Shown here in pieces: positions 50,601 through 56,834 of a stretch of DNA of 64,000 nucleotides. This DNA comes from an uncultured Saprospiraceae bacterium (lineage in GTDB: Bacteria > Bacteroidota > Bacteroidia > Chitinophagales > Saprospiraceae). The stretch's first letter is position 1, and each line of letters starts with the position of its first letter. A program made the translations under genes and the position numbers. Location of the stretch: the NCBI GenBank assembly GCA_938001865.1, contig CALLAW010000032.1:1-64000 (forward strand). The letters are read 5' to 3'. The notes under the pieces were generated by a model. That model was not told the DNA's origin and did not search any database. It saw only the letters and a list, made by a program, of their open reading frames with translations.

Positions 50601-53600
50601 AACAGTGACGACTAACGATCCTAAGTGGTCAATGGTCTCATCAGGAGTACTACGCTATGATGCGATCGCAGGTCCTCTGGCTCCTAATCAGTCTATAATA
50701 GTCTCACTCGACTTAGAATTGTTGCAGACAACAGGAGGAGCTAATGACTGGGATAATAGAGCAGAACTTGCCTACTATGAAGATGCTAATGGTGTCGATA
50801 AGAGTGGCGAAGATATAGATAGTACACCTGACAATGAAGTTGGTAATGATAATCCTGTGATGGTTGGCGGTGTAGATGACAATGTGATTACAGGTGGCGG
50901 ACCGCTCGCTGGCGAAGATGAAGACGACCACGATCCTGCTGGTCCGGATATCTTTGACCTAGCACTCAGGAAGACCCTCGATACTGGGAATACCAATCCA
51001 GTCTATGGTGGGATCGCTGCATTCAATATCGAAGTATTTAACCAAGGTAATGAAGATGCGACACACATCACAGTGACTGATGCGATACCTTGTGGATTTA
51101 CATTTGACGGAAGTCTTGCGGCGAATACAGGATGGACTTACAATCTGAGTACTAATCTTGTGAGTCATACGATCCAGACGATATTGGCACCGGGGACGAG
51201 TCAGGTGATACCACTGCAGTTGAGAGTAGCACCATGTACTGACCCATCAGCATTCACTAATTATGCAGAGATCTCTCAAGCTGATGATACCAATCCACTG
51301 ACTCTGGGTCTACCGGATGATGTAGATAGTACGCCTGATAGTGACTTGACTAATGATGTTGGAGGCACTCCAAATGATGCAGCAGAAGACAATAATATCT
51401 CAGATGACGGGACAGTAGATGAGGATGATCATGACCCTGAAGAGTTACCAATCTTTGACTTGGCTCTCAGGAAGACAATTGCAAATAGTGGTCCTTACAA
51501 CATCGGTCAGACGGCAACATTTGAGATAGAGATCTTCAACCAAGGGAATGTGACTGCTGATCAGATCACGGTGAATGACTATCTCAGTAGTGGATATACA
51601 TATGACCCAGTACTCAACCCCGATTGGACCAATACTGGTGGTATACTCAGCACTGTCATAGCCACACCACTTGTCGGAGGAGCATCTACGATAGTCACTC
51701 TTGATCTGATCGTCTCGATCGATAGTACACCAGCTAACTCTGACTGGTACAATTATGCTGAGATCGCAAATGCAATCGATGCAAACGGAGTACCACTTAC
51801 TGATATAGATAGTACACCTAGTAGCAATAGTGCTGCCGAGAATGCAGTCCTCCCAGGTGATGCAGATGACAATAATATCAACGGTCTAGGGCCAAATGCA
51901 CCTCAAGGTGTCGAAGACGAAGATGATCACGATCCAGCTGCAGTTATCGTCGTAGGAGGATTGGGAGATACAGTCTGGAAGGATCTCGATGGTAATGGTA
52001 TCCAAGATACTGGTGAGTTAGGAGTAGCAGGAGTAGTAGTGACAGCATTTACATGCAGTGGAGATTATATAGCTCAGATGGTGACAGATGGAGATGGACA
52101 TTACTTCTTTAGGGATTTGCTCCCTGGAGATTATTACCTCTCATTTGACATAAGTAATCTGCCTCAAGGCTGCACCTATACACTCCCTGGTCAGGGGAAT
52201 AGTCCAGATCTTGATAGCAATGTGGATATCAATGGTCTGACGAGTTGTATCACAGTATTGGGAGGTGAGTTTGATGATTCGATAGATGTAGGATTGATCC
52301 CTTATGCTAGCCTAGGAGACTTAGTCTGGCATGATCTCGATGGTGATGGTATCCAAGATCTTAATGAGTCAGGTATCGCCGGAGTAGCTGTAGCACTCTA
52401 CGACTCCAATGGCAATGTGATCGATACCAAGGTGACTGATACCAATGGGTATTATCTCTTCGATGACTTATATCCAGGTGACTATTATCTAGACTTCATT
52501 GCACCGATGGGATACCAATTGACGCTTCCTCATCAGGGGAGCAACACTGGTCTCGATAGTGATGTCAATGAGAGTTTTGGTCCTGGTACTACGAGCTTGA
52601 TCAATCTCAGTGCAGGGGAGAATGATCTGACATGGGATGCTGGATATTATAAGTGTATACCTCTAGGGGATATTGTCTGGTATGATGCTGATGGAGATGG
52701 TATCCAAGATATCCATGAGAACGGGATAAATGGGATCAAAGTCAATGTCTATAGAGCCGAAGGAAGTGACTATGTGCTCTATGACTATCAATACACAGGA
52801 CACAAGCCAGGTACAGCTAGCGATGATGGATATTGGAATATCTGTGTGCCTCCTGGTACATACTATGTCAAGTATACGACTCCTCCAGGTGGCTTAGGCT
52901 CATCACTCCCAGATGTAGGGAATGACGATAGTATAGATAGCGACATTACGAATGATAATGGACTGAATACAACGGATGCATTCACAGTAGTGAGCTGTGA
53001 AGAGAAGACTGATATCGGTGCAGGATTTGCTAATCAAGCCTCACTCTCAGGTACAGTATGGATAGACGTCGATGGTGATGGTGGGCAGGAAGACCTAGAG
53101 CCAATCAAGCCAGGTGTGAGTATCCAAGTGTACAATAGTGATGGTATACTTGTCACCTCAACGGTCACGGATCTCAATGGTAACTATAGTGTGACAGGAC
53201 TCATGCCTATAGAGTACTATATAGGTGTTACACTTCCGTCTGGGATGACTCCTACGATTAGTAATGCTCAGCCAGATGACATCGATAGTGATCTAGACCA
53301 CACACATGGTCTCAATACTACTGATACGTATCTCTTGATTGATGGAGAGAATGTACCCAATATCGACATAGGACTCTTGCAGTCCGTGATCCTGTCAGCT
53401 CAGAGCTTAGACCTCAGTCTTACTCGAGTAGAGGAGAAGAATACACTCCAATGGACGATGATAGATGACCAGACAGTCAGTTACTATACGATCGAGAAAC
53501 GAGTGGATACAGCAACATTTGAAGAAGTCGGAAGTCTCCTCTCTAATCAACAATCCAATGCAGAGTATGACTTCATAGATTACAACAGTACAGATGTAGG

Positions 53601-53958
53601 ACTCTACTACTATAGAATCATCGGATATTACGAATCAGGAGATACAGTTACATCTCGTATCGTATCGATAAGTGTAGAGGATGATCGCCAATTGATTCCT
53701 GTGAGACTCTATCCAATCCCAGCGGCCAATACAGTGACACTTGAGGTAAATGTAATGTCTCAAGGGACTAAGGTAGGATATAGTCTGATAGATAGACTAG
53801 GTAGATATCTCGTCTCACAAGAGGTACTTGCTGACTCTGCCGAACAAGGGCTACAGAAGTATGAGATAGACTTGAGTCAATATCTATCTGGTGTCTATAC
53901 GGTAGAGATCAGAGCTAATAATATGAGTACAAGCAAGCAACTTATCATCATAGAGTAG
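35659..53958 (+). CDS. Giant secreted HYR/DUF11/SdrD-B repeat protein, T9SS cargo (6099 residues)
   Basis: This is a single uninterrupted frame of 6099 codons. The N-terminus has a basic start and a signal peptide (about 20-37), then a unique Cys-containing domain (about 39-178). Residues about 179-4615 are around fifty HYR-type (immunoglobulin-like) modules with recurring CPxD, ATDNC, FTATDxCGN and TTCT motifs, rich in cysteine. Next come two CCC-like segments (4616-4930) and three DUF11 domains (DLALAK or DLALRK starts). Four SdrD B-like domains (e.g. LGDTVWKDLDGNGIQD) carry calcium-type loops. A Fn3-like stretch and a type A T9SS tail (last 87 residues) end the protein. The whole suggests a very long cell-surface stalk or adhesin secreted by type IX secretion. 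Regulation is not visible. Confidence 0.9.
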   Translation: MNKKLILTDKNKKQANSQFKKSLFSFLLFLTSFNMFGHSVQVNYCVTEVGTIRLFIEHWHGNLSFQQMANAQVQIFVDDGSTVTQEFYPAQGAVINTTIDNLPGCKTEMVVLSQCTSRSDGRNANTQNDWGYWDFVPPACGAPLTLTVNAVQGSQAFIFLEGCDNLFPTSFTATFEDCAEPQLTCPDDITTTAGPDCTAMVTGLNPDILFDDCTAVDDLILSYEITGATSRSGPGLPDGLFNVGTSSVTILAEDETGKIGECTMTVTVQDESPPTIDCSQASDMLSITCATSPPPLLDVGAFAVMDNCTSLGDILFTIDETETSPETCPAGSSDLIRTYSFADEAGNIATCVQTITFVDDTEAPTVVGATPTDANLSCDEAAPPVPTVEFTDNCTDPVNVEFFETFSPDPDCPTSYSLTRTWIATDDCSNEIIVTQTITVTDDVDPLLDPIADLTIDCDDQAAGEIAAWLALPTGTDNCGSVSITHDWDGSIPDFCAGESITITYTATDLCGNTTVDQGQIIGTADVTGPMFLNCPSDFTVNADFANCGADIVFSTPIAEDCGEFVNVDYATGSLQSGDIFPEGTSTITFEATDLCGNITTCTFDLTVVDDTTPTISCPSNTVTNCADPGACTWTSDESIYASYTDNCADFVVTYAITGATSANGTGNADAIDFELGTSTVTYTITDNSTMPPLVATCLFDVRVEDCEAPTFTCSDALGIECGMEDLQQWLDDTEAAIIANGDIAACSEPLTVISQIIELDQSCGDSYTRTYLFTATDQAGNSGTCEATYSVVDNTAPIITAATDLVIQCSGTSQSIAINTWLSNQGNAMLNTEDCGDIIWTNDFSGLTDDCNETGTADVLFTATDACGNTATTTATVTIQDTIAPTLLCADDIIVECGDPNTDNIVTSWLLSAQAEDECGDVTVTNDYTALPECGSSTTVTFTISDSCDGTVITCTAQITLDDTTPPVVTTPPTDLFVECDGSADPGGAIAAWLALNGGMVISDACDPASIVANTIVNSQVTCNGAEDIIYQFTATDQCGNLTVAENATVHLIDTTPPAVTVPDDTTVSCDASPDPVAWSQTFIVSDDCDLTPMVINHLEGIEESCDGTLQTTVYTYSFYAIDNCGNTDGTITRTYTVQDLTNPMITPPDDLLLDCTDDAAIAVIAWLDDYIVSDNCNSEDELVVTNDFVDVPEMCGGSVTVTWSVTDACGATGTGSADIIISDDTTGPSIVCPDDLVLICNDSNNDALIASWLVLATGDDDCSDVEITHDYDSMLTLDCTGALGTVVTFTAVDDCDNETTCTASIFLEDDEVPIITTFASDYTIECSAADFVTQQNDWIENNGGAVATDNCDDDITWTATAQTAIVGCGGTSTTPYLFTATDDCGNIATSTASFIVEDESAPTVIPPAPLTVECNGSGNQADLASWLATAMASDGCSQISSIESYVDNTISGCGNTASYTYRFEATDECGFMTEEFSTFTILDETPPTIDCPVPLTLECGNPNNLTLIAAWLSTATAADGCNDVSISNDYVDVPSTLLCNGGGMIDVTFTAVDDCDNLIACVTQIILDDTTPPTFENCPMDIVLNTDGDCGNTYLFSAPPASDNCEVTVTQTAGSPSGTLLPLGETTIEFTATDGCGNTEICSYTVTVVDTADPMIGCPSIPVVICADTGTCQWVSDDSISPNVETGDCPQFQVTYAISGATSATGDDDATGEIFNLGTSTVTYTIEDGSGNISTCNFDVIVDDCESPVLTCAADITVTCGNLETALADWQATVTATDNCDINPLITPVVFNTMSGCGQTDSNTYLFTASDAAGNTSTCLATYTIVDNTAPEIICPPILELECGNANNEAFVSNWLSTVTASDGCSTPTITNNYTTLPTDLLCEGGGMITVIFTAEDDCDNVTTCTAEISIEDTTVPTFDYCPADITLNADGECGSTPIFSSPTAMDNCDVTVALTSANASGTEFPLGTTPVEYTATDRCGNTAICTWNITVVDNIDPIILCPSVAVAKCVDFGTCSWISDSSISPAFNLENCPDFTITYAITGATTATGSDNAAGEVLALGTSTVTYTMTDASDNVTTCSFDVIVSDCDDPILACPTDLTVVCGDPQATPLADWQATATATDNCDASITVTPSLFNTISGCGNTLSEVYLFTATDAEGNTSTCLATYTIIDNQAPEIICPAAPLSLECNDTNNTALITAWLASVSAEDNCDTPLLTHNYVAPPLGFTCDGTGLISVVFTATDACGNSSVCIADITLNDTQAPTIECPSDLTLSCNNVNNAALINNWLDLASGDDSCADITVTHDYTSGLTLDCNSITGTVVTFTATDDCDNTTSCTASIILNDNEVPVITSFADDLILECGEANNEATISNWIADNGGTEASDNCDMNMTWTAVADVPEGTCGSTTITSYTFTVSDACGNTAIASANVQLLDTTDPILTVPVATTVECNGSGNQAELSTWLASATAEDTCDEEVTVTTLLDNTVSGCGSTETYVYLFTATDACGNSLSEQSSFVIEDRTAPTITCPAIPLTLQCGNPNNLTLVSAWLSTVTAADDCSEITITNNFIGLPTDLVCNGGGTVTVTFTASDACGNDSQCTGQIIIDDTIAPTFVNCPADVTLNTDDACGNTPIFSLPDATDECSVTVTQTGGPASGTVFPLGTTTLEFTATDECGNTDVCEYDITVVDLDNPEVSCPIGNTVKCADTGTCVWTSDTTVAPNTGLDDCPGISITYTITGATQGSGLDDATGEIFNIGTSTVTYTIQDGSDNSSTCSFDVVVQDCEDPVISCATDLIVTCSDAAATSIDDWQSTVSGSDNCDTPVDISALLFNTVSGCGNTMAETYLFTATDEAGNTSTCLSTYTIEDITPPEIICPADLTLECGDPNNPALIVAWLATTSATDGCDIPTLTHDYSHLPSDLDCMGGGSLTVTFRAVDACDNETTCTSLITMTDTTAPTFEMCPADITLNADGGCGSTPIFSTPIASDNCNVTVAQTSGLMSGVQFPLGTTTVEFMATDACGNTAVCAWDISVVDITDPIVSCPSVDIVQCTDIGTCMWVSDDSVSPSFSTEDCPDYILTYSISGATTESGSDNATGVVFQLGTSTVTYTMTDGSGNVTSCSFDVVIQDCEAPVLTCPMEMIVECNDPAAMTVLDWQATAVATDNCASDITIEATLFNSVSGCGGTSSQAYLFTATDAAGNQSTCIASYILQDTSSPTITCPQPLVLACGDPNNASLIGNWLAAATTTDECGSPTITHNYVAPPQGFVCNQSGLISVVFTSTDECGLTSNCTADILINDTELPVITCPDDLTLECNNVNNTAIINSWLALATAQDNCSDVQVVNDFSDMLTLDCSGANGTIITFTASDECDNTVTCTASIFLEDDELPMIITPPTDLSVECDGAGNITEIQNWLDDNTSNDPDRGMEATDNCGMVSLTVLEASRSDECGNTTIITYTYTVTDVCGNMVSVNANVNITDTTDPVLTPPTATDTASCDVDFETAFDLWLNSASATDLCGTAEVSAVLFQEQMICAGTNSIIEREYTFTATDACNNQSTANATFTIIDDIDPTIQAPADLEMGCGDDFSAQISIWLDQYTVIDACQQTTVSHDFDGQVPDQCGGSITVTWTVMDDCGATSTASADIIITADTTPPSIDFCPADLTFTTEAGQCDAVINYGTPTATDCNGPVTIVKTSGPDAGTMVAAGMTETIEFTATDGCGNASICTFTVTVIDEQLPVITCPSNDVVKCNSTGTCTWISDNDVSPINSSDNCPNYTVNYIITGATQSTGVDDAAGEIFNLGESTVTYQIMDAMGNPVSTCTFMVVVQDCEDPTILCNDVSGVACNAQSLTDWYMSIVSTVADNCDDDLSVDTLLLTDFSTCGNTFDRVYQYTVTDAAGNMSSCLARYMTIDDVEPVITTEAQSLSVECDGTNQSILFQGWLNSHASAVATDECGGPITWSNDFNGSVTTECSGTTDITVTFTATDECGNASTTTATFRIEDTTAPILNLPNDLDLSCGDPFNAFFTLTWINGASANDVCNGFTFVSNDYPGTMVESCGSTTVQTITFTASDLCGNVTTDTRTVTTSDTTPPTVLLPAQDIVLECGSTQEITTWLNSNGGAIATDDCSDEQLTWTYTSDDFTPVCGAAGEVVYTFVVTDNCGNSTATTASLITEDRTPPLLTVPTDYIEECGSVTTSIEDWIAQATATDACGTVEITSTLWDSNIGCGGTLFERYLFTAIDQCGNVSTDFGNYRTVDTTDPLLDCPADLILECGDQDNAILLQSWLNSAVGVDANGCSTITVTADPPSELPDLSCDQIDGLEVTFIATDDCGNSTTCIASIYVIDTVEPVFLNCPSDIVINVDVDICGANPIFSTPIAADDCSVTVEQTAGLASGSEFPLGETQLEYTATDLCGNTSVCAFTLTVVDSDVPMILCPSNGIEVATSPGLCVWMSDDQVAPSISVENCPDQVITYTITGATNASGSDNAAGVTFNLGVSEVCYTITDGSGNVAMCCFEVTVVDLELPMIVCPADILIIADSEVDGICVGAVDWTHPIPTDNCGVGQIDYTITHSSSPTVSLTDVAAGEIETATFVAGTSVVEYTVTDSNGNTQTCQFNVDVIGIKHEKTLARVTQNPDDSYCTEYNLRVYNTSNTAGTYSLYDLPDFDDDIVILSAEYSSSVHVNTQLATTPPASGWSLATDQLMPGYGTHLYVLTVCTVADLKDEMTPGDGLYSVCGTRQDPATSDDGGQGLFNESLLDVDGDALPDARDTVCADIPYITHAKDFLGYQRNADGTYDVQFKVTVENIGGAPGAYDLWDQPYFDDDFIINSGTYSTDIVSGGGELSGALVGTGPWVLADDQGLDHGETHCYTLTVNVSINLSNPSTLGDEIYTYCGSTDDAGVPQPGEGLYNETSLDRSNDGIPEEVEYTCGDIEIVDLALAKVLVTQPPYNYGDILTFDIEITNQGNIDLYAIEINDYVPIGYAFTTVTTNDPKWSMVSSGVLRYDAIAGPLAPNQSIIVSLDLELLQTTGGANDWDNRAELAYYEDANGVDKSGEDIDSTPDNEVGNDNPVMVGGVDDNVITGGGPLAGEDEDDHDPAGPDIFDLALRKTLDTGNTNPVYGGIAAFNIEVFNQGNEDATHITVTDAIPCGFTFDGSLAANTGWTYNLSTNLVSHTIQTILAPGTSQVIPLQLRVAPCTDPSAFTNYAEISQADDTNPLTLGLPDDVDSTPDSDLTNDVGGTPNDAAEDNNISDDGTVDEDDHDPEELPIFDLALRKTIANSGPYNIGQTATFEIEIFNQGNVTADQITVNDYLSSGYTYDPVLNPDWTNTGGILSTVIATPLVGGASTIVTLDLIVSIDSTPANSDWYNYAEIANAIDANGVPLTDIDSTPSSNSAAENAVLPGDADDNNINGLGPNAPQGVEDEDDHDPAAVIVVGGLGDTVWKDLDGNGIQDTGELGVAGVVVTAFTCSGDYIAQMVTDGDGHYFFRDLLPGDYYLSFDISNLPQGCTYTLPGQGNSPDLDSNVDINGLTSCITVLGGEFDDSIDVGLIPYASLGDLVWHDLDGDGIQDLNESGIAGVAVALYDSNGNVIDTKVTDTNGYYLFDDLYPGDYYLDFIAPMGYQLTLPHQGSNTGLDSDVNESFGPGTTSLINLSAGENDLTWDAGYYKCIPLGDIVWYDADGDGIQDIHENGINGIKVNVYRAEGSDYVLYDYQYTGHKPGTASDDGYWNICVPPGTYYVKYTTPPGGLGSSLPDVGNDDSIDSDITNDNGLNTTDAFTVVSCEEKTDIGAGFANQASLSGTVWIDVDGDGGQEDLEPIKPGVSIQVYNSDGILVTSTVTDLNGNYSVTGLMPIEYYIGVTLPSGMTPTISNAQPDDIDSDLDHTHGLNTTDTYLLIDGENVPNIDIGLLQSVILSAQSLDLSLTRVEEKNTLQWTMIDDQTVSYYTIEKRVDTATFEEVGSLLSNQQSNAEYDFIDYNSTDVGLYYYRIIGYYESGDTVTSRIVSISVEDDRQLIPVRLYPIPAANTVTLEVNVMSQGTKVGYSLIDRLGRYLVSQEVLADSAEQGLQKYEIDLSQYLSGVYTVEIRANNMSTSKQLIIIE
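37246..49510 (+). repeat. Higher-order HYR array: four-domain block of about 345 residues
   Basis: The module type P-x-F-x-x-CP-x-D-(I/L/F) recurs with starts at 37246, 40381, 41413, 43489, 44524, 46606 and 48691. The intervals are 3135, 1032, 2076, 1035, 2082 and 2085 bases, that is 3, 1, 2, 1, 2 and 2 times about 1040. Each such module is usually followed by the same three types: a CxWxSD module, a DCExPxxxC module and a CPxxLxLECG module. The array therefore grew by copying four-module blocks. Confidence 0.8.
50454..51955 (+). repeat. Three DUF11-type repeats in the giant protein
   Basis: The units start at DLALAKVLVTQPPYNYGDIL (about 50454), DLALRKTLDTGN (about 50956) and DLALRKTIANSG (about 51460), spaced about 500 bases. 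Each has the I-x-N-QGN motif and ends in an acidic linker of the type GEDEDDHDPA. Such linkers bind calcium in other surface proteins (inference). Confidence 0.75.
51960..53370 (+). repeat. Four SdrD B-like repeats in the giant protein
   Basis: The units start near 51961 (GDTVWKDLDGNGIQD), 52315 (GDLVWHDLDGDGIQD), 52669 (GDIVWYDADGDGIQD) and 53047 (SGTVWIDVDGDG). They are spaced about 355-375 bases, each with a YYLxF-type strand and the calcium loop DxDGxGxxD. Confidence 0.8.
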
Positions 53959-53993
53959 GATAGGATGTAAGCACTGATGTAAATAAGGAGTAA

Positions 53994-54030
53994 GAGAGTT
54001 CTGTGGGTGGATACCACTCAGAGAACTCTC
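53994..54030 (+). terminator. Hairpin after the giant gene
   Basis: Positions 53994-54010 pair with 54014-54030 (17 bp with one mismatch and one G-T pair) about 35 bases after the stop. No T-run follows, so it may stabilise the long mRNA as much as terminate it. Confidence 0.5.
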
Positions 54031-54122
54031 CTCTCATAGATATCTGATGTGGGACGACAGATTGGAATACATACTTAGACATTTCAAATTTGTAATCCGA
54101 GAAAGATTAATCAACAAAGTGA

Positions 54123-54154
54123 TTGCAAATATCAAATGAATAAAAGTATATTTG
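54123..54154 (+). promoter_or_regulatory. Promoter of the tRNA gene with anticodon CAT
   Basis: TTG at 54123-54125, a 21-base spacer and TATATTTG at 54147-54154 fit the Bacteroidota promoter, ending about 20 bases before the tRNA. Confidence 0.55.
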
Positions 54155-54174
54155 CAATCGCTTCCTAAAAAGCA

Positions 54175-54248
54175 GGTCCCTTAGCTCAGCTGGTTAGAGC
54201 ACCTGACTCATAATCAGGGGGTCCAAGGTTCGAGCCCTTGAGGGACCA
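54175..54248 (+). tRNA. tRNA with CAT anticodon (Met or Ile2)
   Basis: GGTCCCT (54175-54181) pairs with AGGGACC (54241-54247). The D-loop AGCTGGTTA, the anticodon stem CCTGA/TCAGG around CTCATAA and the TTCGAGC T-loop are all normal, and the discriminator is A. The anticodon CAT means elongator tRNA-Met, or tRNA-Ile if its C is modified to lysidine. It is not the initiator type, as the acceptor stem is fully paired at position 1-72 and the GGG/CCC anticodon stem is missing. CCA is not encoded. Confidence 0.95.
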
Positions 54249-54258
54249 CATACAAAAC

Positions 54259-54293
54259 AGCAGTTACACCCTTGTGATGTAGCTGCTTTTTTT
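54259..54293 (+). terminator. Terminator after the CAT tRNA
   Basis: AGCAGTTACA (54259-54268) pairs with TGTAGCTGCT (54278-54287), with one G-T pair, and is followed by TTTTTT. Confidence 0.75.
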
Positions 54294-54521
54294 ATTTGAT
54301 ACAGTCGGTGAGTGATAGTATTACATTGTCCTCTGTGTTTATGAGTTGGAGAGTCTATTATTTATTGCTGGGAAGTTTATATTCTAGAGATATAATAGAG
54401 TGATCACTGCCATCAGAGTGTGCATTATTATTATTAGCTGTGTCTAGCATGGATTGGGTGTTCTGCGCTGATCAGAATATCAAGATTTTGTGAATTATAG
54501 TCAAAAAACAAAAAAGCTCTC

Positions 54522-54529
54522 TATATTTG
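54522..54529 (+). promoter_or_regulatory. -7 element of the tRNA-Leu gene
   Basis: TATATTTG matches TAnnTTTG and lies 9 bases before the tRNA 5' end. No TTTG was found at the correct upstream distance; the 54294-54521 stretch otherwise shows nothing. Confidence 0.45.
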
Positions 54530-54538
54530 CAACACAAT

Positions 54539-54620
54539 GCCGAAGTGGTGGAATTGGTAGACACGCTGGATTCAAAATCCAGTTCTTCACGGAGTGCGGG
54601 TTCGATTCCCGCCTTCGGTA
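54539..54620 (+). tRNA. tRNA-Leu (CAA)
   Basis: GCCGAAG (54539-54545) pairs with CTTCGGT (54613-54619) with a terminal G-T pair. The anticodon stem CTGGA/TCCAG encloses TTCAAAA, giving CAA for TTG codons. A long variable arm (TTCTTCACGGAG) and the TTCGATT T-loop are present, as for class II tRNAs. The discriminator is A, and CCA is not encoded. Confidence 0.95.
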
Positions 54621-54677
54621 CTCAATGAGAGATGAGGAGATTGGATAGTCATTTAGACCCCTCATTATCAAAGACTT

Positions 54678-54712
54678 AAGCCAAGTAATTAGTTTTACTT
54701 GGCTTTTCTTTT
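54678..54712 (+). terminator. Terminator after tRNA-Leu
   Basis: AAGCCAAGTAA (54678-54688) and TTACTTGGCTT (54695-54705) form a perfect 11-bp stem, followed by TTCTTTT. Confidence 0.75.
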
Positions 54713-54987
54713 GGGCTTGTGATTGTTGTTATTGTGGTCACAGGATACATGAGTAAGGAGTATATCCACAGTTACAAAAAAAACAGAGTCTCTTCTTGGT
54801 ATTGCTCTTCTTTACAGCTCTTATTTGAGCTTGGCAATTGCTGCTCATCATCCTAATACTCTGTCTAGGAGTCGGTAAATGGTATTATATTAGACAAGTA
54901 ATTTATTTTGTATTATTGATCTGAACCTATTCTCTAGAAGAGATCAAAACTGCTAAATTTACCTATCGAAATGAATATTTGGACAAC
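54713..54987. other. AT-rich leader before the PL6 gene, nothing else recognised
   Basis: This 275-base stretch between the tRNA-Leu terminator and the lyase ATG holds no ORF. A sequence near TTTATTTTG around 54903-54911 is one base short of the -7 consensus, so no promoter is called. Confidence 0.3.
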
Positions 54988-56817
54988 ATGAATTTATACC
55001 AATACACTCTCACATTCTTATTGACTGTCCTCGTCTCTCTTACTGGTCTTAATGCCCAAATATTTAGCGATCCTGACGAATTAGCAAGTGCTGTCAATGG
55101 ATCTGATCAAGGTGGAATCTTTATAGTCAAGAATGGAACTTATCATGACTTTGAAGCTACAATAGAAATTGTCGCAACGCCAAGTAACCCTGTAATCATC
55201 AAGGCCGAAACCCTCGGAGGCGTAACTCTAATGGGAGAGTCTCACTTTGTAATTCGCAAATCTGCTTACGTGACTTTAGAGGGATTTATATTCGACGGTC
55301 AAGGAGAAGATACTTTAGTAAAGCTAGAAGGGAGTAATAATATCCGCATTACGAGAAATGTATTTGAATTAACTACGACTGAATCTATCAAGTGGGTATT
55401 TATAGGAGGAGTATGGAATGACAATGTTTATCCATTTGTCTATCCAAGTCACCACAATAGAATTGATCACAATTTGTTTCAAAATAAAGATACACCTGGT
55501 CACTATATTACAGTAGATGGTTCATTTGACAATACTGACTCAGAAGAAGTCTATTATCAATCACAGTATGACAGAATCGATCATAACCATTTCAAAAACA
55601 ATAGTCCAAGAGCAACCAACGAACAAGAATCCATTCGGATAGGTTGGAGTGAAATGTCACTCAGTAGTGGATTTACCACGGTAGAGCACAATCTATTTGA
55701 AGACTGTGATGGCGATCCGGAGATCGTATCAGTAAAGTCCTCAGACAATACCATCAGGCATAATACATTTAGAAAAAGTTACGGAACTTTATCTCTGAGA
55801 CATGGCAATAGAAACAGAGTAGAGAGCAATTACTTCTTCGGAGGAGATAAACCCATCGGAATATCTCCAACAGGAGCCACACTGTACACTGGCGGAATCC
55901 GGATATACGGTACCGATCATTTGATTATTAACAATTATATGGAAGGGCTCAATGGCACTCGATGGGATGCACCTATTACACTTACCCTTGGGGATGCAAT
56001 CGATGGACAGAGCTCTAACCTCTCCAAGCATTTTAGAGCAGAGAGAGTGACTATTGCTAATAACACCTTAGTTGACAATGTGCATGGTATAGAAATCGGA
56101 TTTGATAACAACGACAACTATAGTAAAGACTTGAAAGAGATCACGATTGCTAACAATCTCATCAGTGGATCCGAAAACAGTTTAGTAGAAATTGTTGATA
56201 CTGAGAATGATCAAGGAGAGAACATTACTTGGATTAGCAACTTGATGTATCCAACAGGTAATGCCACCACACTTGCAGGTGCTAGTGAGACCACATTTGA
56301 TTCAAATGAAATTACTGTCGAAAATCCATATATTGATTATGATAATACGATGGATGTATGGCGAACTTCCTCTTCCTCTCCCTTGTATGCTCATCCATTT
56401 GACAATAGTCTGATAGATCAAGATATAGATGGACAAGTAAGACCAGCGCTGAGCAATCCTGGAGCAGACCACTATAGTTTAGACAGTATTCGGTTTGCCC
56501 CATTGACAGAGGATGATGTCGGTCCATATGCCATAGAAGACAATATTACATCACAGACCGATGGTTATCAGGTAAGTGACATTCGGGTTTTCCCAGTACC
56601 TACAGACAAGACTCTCTATGTGAAAAACTTAGATACTCATGCAAGGAAGATAATAATTGTGGACACTCATGGTAAAATTCTCTTGACACGTAACTTAGAC
56701 TCTTCTGCACCAGATGTCACTCTAGATGTAGTCGGGCTGAGGAGTGGAATATACTTCCTTACAGTAGTGGGTACACACAATACTTACGATACATTTAGAT
56801 TTAGAGTGCAACACTAA
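54988..56817 (+). CDS. Polysaccharide lyase family 6 (alginate or chondroitin B lyase type), T9SS cargo
   Basis: This is a 609-residue exported beta-helix lyase; the ATG at 54988 is preferred over a TTG at 54979. The signal peptide is about 1-24. The helix repeats (RIDHNLFQNKD, RIDHNHFKNN, NTIRHNTFRKSYGTLSLRHG) are those of PL6. Lys250 (SVKSSDN) and Arg271 with His272 (SLRHGN) match the catalytic Lys and Arg of chondroitinase B, whose numbering is, as I recall, also 250 and 271. PL6 enzymes cleave alginate or dermatan sulfate by beta-elimination with calcium. The substrate cannot be decided here. A type A T9SS tail covers the last 85 residues (VFPVPTDKTLYVKNL). Confidence 0.88.
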   Translation: MNLYQYTLTFLLTVLVSLTGLNAQIFSDPDELASAVNGSDQGGIFIVKNGTYHDFEATIEIVATPSNPVIIKAETLGGVTLMGESHFVIRKSAYVTLEGFIFDGQGEDTLVKLEGSNNIRITRNVFELTTTESIKWVFIGGVWNDNVYPFVYPSHHNRIDHNLFQNKDTPGHYITVDGSFDNTDSEEVYYQSQYDRIDHNHFKNNSPRATNEQESIRIGWSEMSLSSGFTTVEHNLFEDCDGDPEIVSVKSSDNTIRHNTFRKSYGTLSLRHGNRNRVESNYFFGGDKPIGISPTGATLYTGGIRIYGTDHLIINNYMEGLNGTRWDAPITLTLGDAIDGQSSNLSKHFRAERVTIANNTLVDNVHGIEIGFDNNDNYSKDLKEITIANNLISGSENSLVEIVDTENDQGENITWISNLMYPTGNATTLAGASETTFDSNEITVENPYIDYDNTMDVWRTSSSSPLYAHPFDNSLIDQDIDGQVRPALSNPGADHYSLDSIRFAPLTEDDVGPYAIEDNITSQTDGYQVSDIRVFPVPTDKTLYVKNLDTHARKIIIVDTHGKILLTRNLDSSAPDVTLDVVGLRSGIYFLTVVGTHNTYDTFRFRVQH

Positions 56818-56834
56818 CTCCATCCAGATTGAAC

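Noticed and set aside
53994..54030. Attachment site or inverted repeat of an insertion sequence near the tRNA genes
   Set aside because: The inverted repeat is a simple hairpin after the giant gene; no integrase, transposase or tRNA-end duplication was seen near 54175-54620.
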